From the NCBI GenBank assembly GCA_049969475.1, contig JBMFOU010000017.1:8271-72270 (forward strand): 64,000 nt of DNA, given 5' to 3'. Positions 35,129 to 43,236 of this stretch are shown here, piece after piece. Made by a program: the position numbers and the translations under genes. The notes beneath the pieces are model-generated. The model worked only from the letters and a program-made list of their open reading frames with translations. It was not told where the DNA came from and searched no databases. The DNA is from UBA2030 sp049969475. GTDB taxonomy: Bacteria > Bacteroidota > Bacteroidia > Bacteroidales > TTA-H9. The number at the start of each line of letters is the position of its first letter. The stretch's first letter is position 1.

Positions 35129-35136
35129 CAAACTTA
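35129..35136 (-). promoter_or_regulatory. -7 element of cysH (decides the start)
   Basis: The minus strand reads TAAGTTTG, 21 bases upstream of the ATG at 35107. Confidence 0.55.
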
Positions 35137-35236
35137 CACATTCAGCTGCATTCAACCACTTGTTCTGCGAAATTACCTATTAACACAGACACGTATTTAC
35201 CTATCTATACGTATAAAAATCACTTTCGGCAGGGTC

Positions 35237-35244
35237 TAATTTTG
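35237..35244 (+). promoter_or_regulatory. -7 element of pseudogene copy A
   Basis: TAATTTTG lies 89 bases upstream of the remnant ATG at 35334, leaving a rather long leader of unknown structure. Confidence 0.5.
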
Positions 35245-35333
35245 TAGAGCCGATAAAGATAGCAACCTGCTGCGGCGAGGAGTCAGCTGAAAATCCCGTA
35301 AAGGAGTAAGCGAGAACTTAAAACTTAACCAGG

Positions 35334-37169
35334 ATGAAAAAACTTAGCTTGACATGAATGATTCTAGTATTGGTTTGTGCACCTTTTATCGTCTGCGCGC
35401 AAGCCACCAAGCCTATGATTTAGGAGCAAAAATTGAGGAGATGGTAGTATTGCCCGGCGGTGTCATAATTATAAGCACGTCGGATGGGCTCATGGGAATT
35501 GAGGCCCACTAGGACGGAGTATTCTTTAAATATACCGATCTGGTTAAGATAAAGGCCGAGGAGTTAGAAGTTTTACCCGGAACCCCATGGGTACTCCTTC
35601 AACAAGGGGCCTTTGGGAACAAATCGGTTATCAACAACCTCGATGGACAACCTGTTGTAGAAGGAAAAAGCCAGGTTGGAACTCGATTGTAAATTACCAG
35701 TATGATCCCTCCTCGGGAAGAATTGTTTTTCTGGGTAGTTACAAGGGAGGGCTTAATCCTTCGCTGGGGGTCTACGATTTAACCCAAAAGAAAGAAATCG
35801 GAGTAATCCCTTTAGGCAAGAAGGAAATCGGGGGTTCTCCAATGCTCCAATCCAAAAGTCTGGTAAACTTTTTTGGAGACTATGTTTTTATTGTGAGCTC
35901 AGGAGGCCTTGCATGCGTCAATTGGACCATTCCAGAAGTGAAATGGGTAGAAAAAGAGATCGACGATATGGGCCAGCTTTACCAGGTTTATCAGGATCCG
36001 GCTAATGGCGATTGGTACATTACAGCCCAGGAGTCAGGGAAATTTAAAACACGTGTGTATCGGCTCACCTCCGGTGGAGAATTGGTATGGAAAAAACCCG
36101 TAAAATTCGACGCAGAAATCACCAGTCTCGACTTTGAAGAAAAGGGAATCATGGTAAGCATGTTCGATGCCAAAAATACGGGCTTCAACTTTATCGATAA
36201 AGAAACGGGTACCAAACAGTGGAAAAAAGACTATGAAAAGAAAGGTAGAATTTATTCCACGATTAGAAAAGGAGAAAACTATATAGTTGCCGGAGGTGAA
36301 GGAGTTGAAATTGTTAATAACCAAGGGAAAGAGATCAAAAAACTGAAAACTGGAGGCAATTTCAAGCTCTTTGTTGAAACCGGTGAAGGCATCCTATATC
36401 TTGCTGGTACTTCCATGGGCCTTATCGATCCAGAAACATTTGAATTCAAAAAAGAACCTGCAAAATTTATAAAAGTAGAAATAATGGTTCTGGCCGTGAA
36501 TCCCAACAACGACCAGTTATACGTAAGTACTGGAAATGAGCTCTTTGCCATTGAAAAAACGGCCAAAGTCGAAAAATCACTGATATTGCCTTTAAGGAAA
36601 ATGAGAATCCCTCCTCTATTGAATTTCTGCCAGAAGGAATATTGCTAAGCTCAAGCCAAAATGCCATGCTGGTAGATAATGACGGTAAAGCGAAATATCA
36701 GGTGTACTACAAATCGCCCGGCCAGAGTGCAGGTATGGCCATCTGAGCAGGAGCCATGATGGTAGCTTCTGCAACCATGGCTGTCAGCGCAGCAGCTTCT
36801 GCGGGTTACAAGCAAGGATTGGCCGATGCCTATGCTGGCAACAGCAGCACCTGGGGAGCCGCAAGCGATCTGCGTGCTCAAGCCGGCCGTGAAGGTGCCA
36901 TTACGCAGGATAAGAGTAATATCAGCGAATCATTCGTTTCTGATATGACCAAACGATTCAAGGCTTCCGCAGCCACCCGGCAACATCTCTTCATTCTTAC
37001 CAAAACCGAAAACGGTATTGCTCTGGTGAGAATCAACAAATCGAACGGTGAAAAAGACAAGGAAATCGTGATTAACGACCGCAAGCCCGTTTATAAAGTG
37101 GATGAAGACTTTGGCGTGCTTTACTATAAGTCTGACAATAAAATCATCACTGCCTACGACTTAAGGTAA
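35334..37169 (+). pseudogene. Decayed exported PQQ/WD40-like repeat protein, copy A
   Basis: A signal-peptide start (MKKLSLT, then TGA at 35355, then MILVLVCAPFIVCAQ) is followed by a shift near 35420, TAG at 35510, another shift near 35690, about 300 clean residues (35700-36590), a further shift near 36595 and TGA at 36744, and then a clean tail to 37169. The clean parts show blade-like repeats (GVYDLTQKKEIGVIPLGKKE, FNFIDKETGTKQWKKDY, GVEIVNNQGKEIKKLKTGG) typical of a beta-propeller, an Ala/Gly-rich linker, and the ending DEDFGVLYYKSDNKI-AYDLR. It is paralogous to copy B at 37396, segment by segment. The function of the intact ancestor is unknown; it was probably an exported outer-membrane or periplasmic protein. 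Confidence 0.78.
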
Positions 37170-37239
37170 ATCATTATCTGGCTTACAGATGGTTTAGGTT
37201 TTAGTTTGTATCGCTCATAATCAGAAACTTTTAAAGTTT

Positions 37240-37273
37240 CCCCCGGTGGATAAACCATTGGGGTTATTTTTTT
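37240..37273 (+). terminator. Terminator between pseudogene copies A and B
   Basis: CCCCGGTGG pairs with CCATTGGGG around ATAAA (37241-37263), followed by TTATTTTTTT. Confidence 0.7.
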
Positions 37274-37305
37274 GAATCAAATATCTAATACTGCTAATTG
37301 TTTAT

Positions 37306-37313
37306 TATATTTG
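37306..37313 (+). promoter_or_regulatory. -7 element of pseudogene copy B
   Basis: TATATTTG lies 82 bases upstream of the ATG at 37396. Directly downstream an inverted repeat AAATCTAAT/ATTAGATTT (37318-37326 and 37332-37340) would form a hairpin at the start of the leader. Confidence 0.5.
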
Positions 37314-37395
37314 CAATAAATCTAATGTCAGATTAGATTTGGCGGAAGCCGAAAAGCCTTCAGCAAAGTAGGCATTTTAACCAAATCTGCAGCTT

Positions 37396-39204
37396 ATGCT
37401 TAAACCGAAAACTTTTTTTGGTAAAGTCAAATCACTCATTCTGACGAGTGGGTTGTTCTTTCTAGCAACATGGCTGTGGATGGGTGAGTTGAATGCTCAA
37501 ATCGTTTAGAAGACCAGTGGGAAAATTGAAGACAAGGTAGTGTTGCCCAGAGGCTATATGGTAGTGGGAAGCGGCGACGGAGTTGAAGTAATCGAAGCCA
37601 ACAAACCCGGCATATTATTTAGCTACGACAAAGTAGGCAGCTTAAAACCTGAAGAGATATAACCCATACCAGGTAGTTTTACACCAATATGGCCTCAACC
37701 CAAAGGCTAAAATCGCTGTTCTAAATTATTTCACCGGCTAAGAGCTTTTCTTTTCCAAAAACTATTCATGGATGGGTGCCCATAATAGCTACCTTGATCC
37801 TTCCACAGGATTGTTTCTGTAGCCGGTACAACAGGCGCCATGTTCAACAACACACTGGGCTTGTACGACATTGTCAATCAAAAAGAAATCGGCAAGATTG
37901 ACGCCAACCGTAAAGTGCTGGGGGGTAAAGCCAATTTCACCCAGCTCAACACATTCAAGGTAGTGGGCGATAATCTTTTCGTAGTGTCGCCAGGTGGCCT
38001 GGGTTGCCTGGAATGGAAAAAGCTGGAGCCTAAATGGACCATTGACAATGTGGATAATGTTCAGGCAAATTACTACTTCTTTGAAGACCCTGCCGATAAA
38101 TCCTGGTTCATAATTGCCGTGAATACGACTAACAAGGACAAGATGAAAACCTATATTTATCACGTTAGCAACACAGGGAAAAGCACTGGCCCAAACCGGC
38201 CAAATTCGACGGGCAACTGTTGAGTTTCGACATAGAAAACCAGGAGGCCATGATCAGCCTTTTTGATGGTAAAAACACAGGCTTCAACTTTATTGATAAA
38301 GCAAGCGGTGTCAAACAATGGAAGCGTAATTATGAAATGAAAGGCAGCATATTTAAGGTAATACGAAAAGGGGGAAAACTATTGAGTGGCCGGTTCTGAG
38401 GGTATCGAAATTGTTAACAACCAGGGCAAAGAAGTTAAAAAATTCAAGGTGGGCGGCAATTTCGAGTATTTTGAAGATACCCCAGAAGGTATACTCTATA
38501 TTAACAAAAAACAAATGGGCCTGCTCGACCCCCAAACCTTTGAAATGAAAGGGGAACCCACGACTATAAACGATGCTGCCGGGGTAAAAGCTAAACTGAA
38601 TTCTGAAGACGGATTGCTCTACCTGGCTACCGACAAGGAGCTTTTCACAGTCAGCCGCGAGGGACAGGCACATAAGCTGGTTGATTACAAATTTGAAGAA
38701 GGGGAATATCCCTCCAAGATTGAATTCATGGCTGATGGAATTTTGCTGTCGGCAGCCCAGAATGCCATAAAACTCTCGAGAGAAGGAAAAGAGATTTACA
38801 AGGTCTACTACAAGTCACCGGCACAGAGCACAGGGAAAAAACTCCTGGCCGGCCTGGGAGCAGAAGCCATGTCTGCTTTAACAGTGGCAGCAGCATTGGA
38901 AGCAGGCACGCGTTCAAATATCGAAATGCTCGAAACATTAGAAAGAGGATAGCAAGTAACAGGCCTCATTGCTGAGCAAGTGGGCAAGCGGTTTAAAGCG
39001 ACAGAAGCCACCAAAGATTACCTTTACATGCTTACCATGCTCGATAGTGGGGTAGGCCTGGTGAGAATTAAGAAATCGGATGGCACCAAAGACAAAGAGT
39101 TTCTGCTTAACGATAAAAAGCCCGAATACAAACTCGATGAAGACTTTGGTGTATTGTATTACAAATCAGGGAATAGCGAGATAAAAGCTTTCGACTTGAG
39201 ATAA
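37396..39204 (+). pseudogene. Decayed exported PQQ/WD40-like repeat protein, copy B
   Basis: ATG at 37396 opens a signal peptide (SLILTSGLFFLATWLW, then ...LNAQIV), followed by TAG at 37507, TAA at 37660, a shift near 37700, TAA at 37739, a shift near 37805, about 120 clean residues to ~38190, a further shift, a shift plus TGA near 38380, a clean piece 38400-38949, TAG at 38950, and an in-frame tail to 39204. Clean segments mirror copy A: LGLYDIVNQKEIGKIDANRKVLGG, TGFNFIDKASGVKQWKRNY, GIEIVNNQGKEVKKFKVGGNF, and the end DEDFGVLYYKSGNSEIKAFDLR. All three stop codon types occur in frame. It keeps its own promoter and a good terminator. Confidence 0.78.
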
Positions 39205-39227
39205 GGTTGGGATACCTGGTTTCGAAT

Positions 39228-39273
39228 GGCCGGAGTGCATGGCAATAACATTCTCCGGCCTTTTCGTATTTTT
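39228..39273 (+). terminator. Terminator after pseudogene copy B
   Basis: GGCCGGAG (39228-39235) pairs with CTCCGGCC (39253-39260), followed by TTTTCGTATTTTT. Confidence 0.8.
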
Positions 39274-39302
39274 AAACTCCCAACCCTATGTATTAAATAT
39301 CT

Positions 39303-40691
39303 ATGGTTAGCAAAACTAAATTATTGATTATCTGCACTACTATTCTTAGTATTGTTTCAACTAGTATAGCACAACATACCATATCGGGTCAAATTGAGGG
39401 AGGAGCGGGCAATAAGGTTAAGTTGGCCTATTTCAAAGGCGACCATCTGCAGGTATTCGATTCTGCCCTCTGTGATGCATCGGGAAGATTTACCATTCAG
39501 GTTCCCCCCTATTTACCTCAAGCCCAGATGCGCCTGCTGACCCGCAACAGGGGAAGCCTCGAATTTCTTTACCCCCGCCAGAGTGTAGAAATACGAAGTC
39601 ACCTGAATTATCTTGAGGACAGTGCAAAATTTGTGAATAGCGAGGTGAATATCGACTTGCGAAATTTCTGGAAATACGAAGCCCAACACCTCAAAGCGCT
39701 GGAACTGCTTCAAACATTGCTCGACGAGTACCCTGACCATTTGCCATTTTACCAGGAAGTAGCCCGCGAGTACATTATGCGGCAGATTGATTTTGAAGCC
39801 ACACTCAATCAATTAATTGTAAAAAACCAGAACAATCTGGCATCCCACATCCTAATGACCCGACGCCGGCCCCGCATCGACCCTTCTTTAACAGGGAAAA
39901 GGAGAACAGAATATCTGCGCGAGCATTATTTCGATAACATCCCTGCCGACGACACCAGCCTTATTTACACCCCAGCCTACACCCGTTTGGTTATAGAATA
40001 CCTAATGCTTTATACTAATCCGGGCAGCGATAAAAAAGAACTGGAAATGTCGATTATCGAGGGTCTGAAGGTGGTAATGGATAAATTTCAGCCAAGTCCA
40101 GCTATTTATGACCTCATCACCGAATACCTGTTGGATGGATTTCAAACCTATGGATTTGAGAATGTAGTTCAATGGTTATCCGAACGATATGCCACAGAAA
40201 GGTGCGAAAGCGGCAATCCTGAGCTTGCCCGCAGAGCGGCGACACTTCGCAATCTTGCTCCGGGTAAGCCTGCACCCGACATTTCTGGAATTGATATGCA
40301 GGGTAAAAAAATGAGTCTGGCCGATTACAGAGGTAAATACGTGCTTTTAGCTTTTTGGGGAAGCTGGTGCCCACATTGCGCCGAAATCATGCCTCGCATC
40401 GACCAATTGCTTACCGACCCACAGAAAAAAGCCGGTTGGGAAATGGTTGGTATCTCCATCGACACAGATGTGAAAGCCGTACGCAATGCTATGAAGGAAA
40501 AGCAATTTCATTTTCGCAATCTGGCCGACGGCAAAGGATGGGACAGTCCGGCAGCCCAGGCTTATGGAGTAGCAGCCACGCCCACCTTCATCTTCATCGA
40601 CCCCGAAGGAAATATAGTAGCTAAGCCAGGCACTCTTTTTGAAATCATCGACTTGCTGAAAACCAACGGATTGCTGGACTCAGATCAGTAG
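39303..40691 (+). CDS. TlpA/ResA-like thioredoxin-fold protein, exported
   Basis: A signal peptide (KLLIICTTILSIVSTSIAQ) and a ~90-residue beta domain resembling DUF4369 (ISGQIEGGAGNKVKLAYF) are followed by a helical middle (~100-310) resembling DUF5106-type linkers. The C-terminal thioredoxin domain (residues ~320-455) has active site FWGSWCPHCAE and the cis-Pro region GVAATPTFIFIDPEGNI. Such proteins act in periplasmic thiol-disulfide exchange and are abundant in Bacteroidota. A -7 element is not obvious upstream. Confidence 0.88.
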   Translation: MVSKTKLLIICTTILSIVSTSIAQHTISGQIEGGAGNKVKLAYFKGDHLQVFDSALCDASGRFTIQVPPYLPQAQMRLLTRNRGSLEFLYPRQSVEIRSHLNYLEDSAKFVNSEVNIDLRNFWKYEAQHLKALELLQTLLDEYPDHLPFYQEVAREYIMRQIDFEATLNQLIVKNQNNLASHILMTRRRPRIDPSLTGKRRTEYLREHYFDNIPADDTSLIYTPAYTRLVIEYLMLYTNPGSDKKELEMSIIEGLKVVMDKFQPSPAIYDLITEYLLDGFQTYGFENVVQWLSERYATERCESGNPELARRAATLRNLAPGKPAPDISGIDMQGKKMSLADYRGKYVLLAFWGSWCPHCAEIMPRIDQLLTDPQKKAGWEMVGISIDTDVKAVRNAMKEKQFHFRNLADGKGWDSPAAQAYGVAATPTFIFIDPEGNIVAKPGTLFEIIDLLKTNGLLDSDQ

Positions 40692-40848
40692 TTTTCTGAG
40701 TATCCATAAAGTGTTTTCTGCTATCCAAAGGCCATACTGGCTCACAAGGACTTCCTCCTAATTAAATGGCGGAAGTCTATCTTTTCGAAACTCCAATATC
40801 TCAATTATTAGTTTGGACCTTAAAGCCGAGTCTTAACCATCACTGCCG

Positions 40849-41718
40849 CTATTCTGATTCAAGAAATGAAGCGTTCATCAACAAGATATTCGGCAGGCTT
40901 CCTGTTTTTCCGGCCCTGAATCCTTTATCGGTCTTTTCTATCAGAGCAGCTTCGGTATAATAATCGTGTTGAAAAATCAAAATATAATCCTCAGCCACAG
41001 CTTCTTCGAGAAAACTTTCCTTTTCCTGAAGGGTTATCAATGGCTGAATATCGTAGGCCGGTATATAAACGAGGGGAATATGAGCCGCACTGGGAATGAA
41101 ATCGGCCACAAACACTAGGGTTTGGTCGTTATGAAAAAAGAATGGGACAATCTGCCCGGCAGTATGTCCATGAAAAAGCCTGAAGTAGATGTTAGGAGTG
41201 AAAGGCCCATCTTCTTCGATAAAGTTTATTTTTCCACCTTTAAAAACAGGATCAAGGTTCTCCGGTAAATAGGAAGCGGCTTCCCTTTTGTTGGGATGAA
41301 GTGCCCACTCGGCCTGAGCCCTCGAAACATGGTAGGTAGCATGAGGAAAAACCCTCACGGCATTTCCCTTCTCGTCCCATGCTGAGGCTCCGCCACAATG
41401 GTCGTAATGCAGATGGGTAAAAACCACATCGGTAATATCCTCTGGTAGGTAGCCTGCTTGTTTTAAACTACCTAGCAAGGAGTGATCCCCGAAACGATAC
41501 CGGTATTGAAAAAACTTTTCCGATTGCTTGTTGCCCATACCTGTATCAAACAAAATAACCCTATCATGGTCTTCCACCACCAGGCAACGACTGGTAACGT
41601 TTTGCAGGTTATTCTCATCAGCCGGGTAGAGTTTGCTCCAAATAGTTTTGGGAACCACACCGAAGGCAGCTCCTCCGTCGGATTTCCAGTGCTCGGCTAT
41701 TATGGGAGTTATTTTCAT
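40849..41718 (-). CDS. MBL-fold metallo-hydrolase
   Basis: The 289-residue metallo-beta-lactamase-fold protein has VVFTHLHYDHCGG (HxHxDH zinc site), ILFDTGMGN, FRLFHGHTAGQI, LVFVADFIPS and a final FQHD histidine, together forming a two-metal site. The arrangement resembles AHL lactonase/quorum-quenching and related cytoplasmic hydrolases (no signal peptide). The true substrate cannot be read from sequence. It is divergent from mpl. Confidence 0.88.
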   Translation of the reverse strand: MKITPIIAEHWKSDGGAAFGVVPKTIWSKLYPADENNLQNVTSRCLVVEDHDRVILFDTGMGNKQSEKFFQYRYRFGDHSLLGSLKQAGYLPEDITDVVFTHLHYDHCGGASAWDEKGNAVRVFPHATYHVSRAQAEWALHPNKREAASYLPENLDPVFKGGKINFIEEDGPFTPNIYFRLFHGHTAGQIVPFFFHNDQTLVFVADFIPSAAHIPLVYIPAYDIQPLITLQEKESFLEEAVAEDYILIFQHDYYTEAALIEKTDKGFRAGKTGSLPNILLMNASFLESE

Positions 41719-41847
41719 GCGTGAGAAGAATGTTAATTTGAAACCAAATTAATAGCGACAAAATAGTGTATGGCTCCTCAATAGAAAATCGAGACCTATA
41801 AAAGACTAACAAACGAAAGGGGGAATTTGTTCCCGGGAGGTTTTCCC

Positions 41848-41855
41848 TACTTTTG
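41848..41855 (+). promoter_or_regulatory. -7 element of mpl (decides the start)
   Basis: TACTTTTG ends 16 bases before the ATG at 41872, which excludes the upstream TTG at 41827 as start. Confidence 0.6.
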
Positions 41856-41871
41856 TGCCAAAGCTTTTCGT

Positions 41872-43236
41872 ATGAGGATACATTTCATTGCCATAGGAGG
41901 CAGTGCTATGCACAATTTGGCATTGGCCCTGCTGGCCAAGGGATATAGGATTACAGGCAGCGACGACGAAATTTTTGAGCCCAGCCGCTCGCGGTTACTA
42001 GCAGCCGGATTGTTGCCCGAAGCCCCGGGTTGGTTTTCCGAAAAAATCACCCCCGATCTGGATGCTGTCATATTGGGTATGCATGCCAAGGCTGACAATC
42101 CTGAGCTTCTTAGGGCCAGAGAGCTAGGATTGAAGATTTATTCCTATCCGGAATACCTTTATGAACAGTCGAAAAACAAAACCCGTATTGTAATAGGGGG
42201 AAGCCATGGCAAAACCACCATCACTGCCATGATTTTGCATGCTATGCGATTCGCTGGCATAGATACCGATTATATGGTAGGGGCCAAACTGGAAGGCTTT
42301 GATGTAATGGTGCGGCTCAGCCACCAAGCTCCTTATATGGTAATCGAGGGCGATGAATATCTGACCTCTCCCATCGACCCGCGGCCTAAGTTTCACCTTT
42401 ATCGGCCTCACATAGCCCTTATCAGCGGCATTGCCTGGGATCACATGAATGTTTTCAGAACTTTTGAAGATTACAAAAAGCAGTTCGAAATATTTGCCCA
42501 ACTTGTAGAACCCGGAGGTAAGCTTGTCTACTGTGCCCAAGACACTGTTGTAGAAGATGTTGCCCAAAAGGCTCCTGAAACCATCGAAAAAATTCCCTAT
42601 AGGGGTCTTGAACCCCAGCTGTCGGACGATGGGGGCACATGGGTTAAATATGATGAAAAGCTTTGGCCTGTGAGTGTTTTTGGAAGCCACAATATGCAAA
42701 ACATGCACGGAGCGCTCCTGGTCTGTCAGCAGGTGGGCCTGAGCGCCGAAACTTTTTTACAATCGATGGCCACTTTCAGGGGAGCTGCCAATCGACTGGA
42801 GCTAATGGCCAGCAATGGCGATTCAGCCGTTTACCGCGATTTTGCGCACGCACCCTCGAAGGTGAGGGCAACTACCCTTGCCTTAAAGGAGAAATTTCCT
42901 CAACGCCAACTTATAGCCTGTTTGGAGCTCCACACCTACAGTAGCCTCAACCGTGATTTTCTGCCGCAATACCGTGGCACAATGGCTATCGCCGATCAGC
43001 GCATCGTTTATTATAACCCTCATGCTATAGAACTAAAACGCTTGCCCATGCTTGAACCCCAGGAAGTGCAGGAAGCTTTTGGGGATCCGCATTTGCTCAT
43101 CTTTAACGACACCGGGAAGTTAAGAGATTATCTCTTCGCGCTCCACGGCAACCATTCCTGTTTGCTCCTGATGAGCTCAGGCAATTTCGGCAACCTCGAT
43201 GTTCAGGCGCTTGCCAGGAATTTTGTAGGGAATTAA
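41872..43236 (+). CDS. mpl: UDP-MurNAc:L-Ala-gamma-D-Glu-meso-DAP ligase (Mpl)
   Basis: This 454-residue Mur ligase has the N-terminal Rossmann motif HFIAIGGSAMHNLALALLAKGY, an ATP-binding P loop IGGSHGKTTITAMI (~residue 108), EGDEYLTSPIDPRPKF (Mpl-type motif rather than MurC), DHMNVF, and AVYRDFAHAPSKVRATTLALKE. Mpl re-attaches the tripeptide released from old peptidoglycan to UDP-MurNAc, so it belongs to the recycling pathway together with the AmgK-RapZ and MurU genes 32 kb upstream. It ends in a 3-base overlap with the convergent patatin-like gene. Confidence 0.92.
   Translation: MRIHFIAIGGSAMHNLALALLAKGYRITGSDDEIFEPSRSRLLAAGLLPEAPGWFSEKITPDLDAVILGMHAKADNPELLRARELGLKIYSYPEYLYEQSKNKTRIVIGGSHGKTTITAMILHAMRFAGIDTDYMVGAKLEGFDVMVRLSHQAPYMVIEGDEYLTSPIDPRPKFHLYRPHIALISGIAWDHMNVFRTFEDYKKQFEIFAQLVEPGGKLVYCAQDTVVEDVAQKAPETIEKIPYRGLEPQLSDDGGTWVKYDEKLWPVSVFGSHNMQNMHGALLVCQQVGLSAETFLQSMATFRGAANRLELMASNGDSAVYRDFAHAPSKVRATTLALKEKFPQRQLIACLELHTYSSLNRDFLPQYRGTMAIADQRIVYYNPHAIELKRLPMLEPQEVQEAFGDPHLLIFNDTGKLRDYLFALHGNHSCLLLMSSGNFGNLDVQALARNFVGN

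Noticed and set aside
35108..35333. SAM or other sulfur-related riboswitch upstream of cysH
   Set aside because: The -7 element of cysH is only 21 bases from its start codon, leaving no space for an aptamer, and the rest of the stretch belongs to the leader of the plus-strand pseudogene.
41827..41871. Longer N-terminus of mpl starting at a TTG
   Set aside because: The -7 element TACTTTTG lies inside it and the family N-terminus begins at the ATG at 41872.
42124..42708. 194-codon minus-strand frame inside mpl
   Set aside because: It is antisense to the conserved Mur-ligase core; composition is that of a shadow frame.
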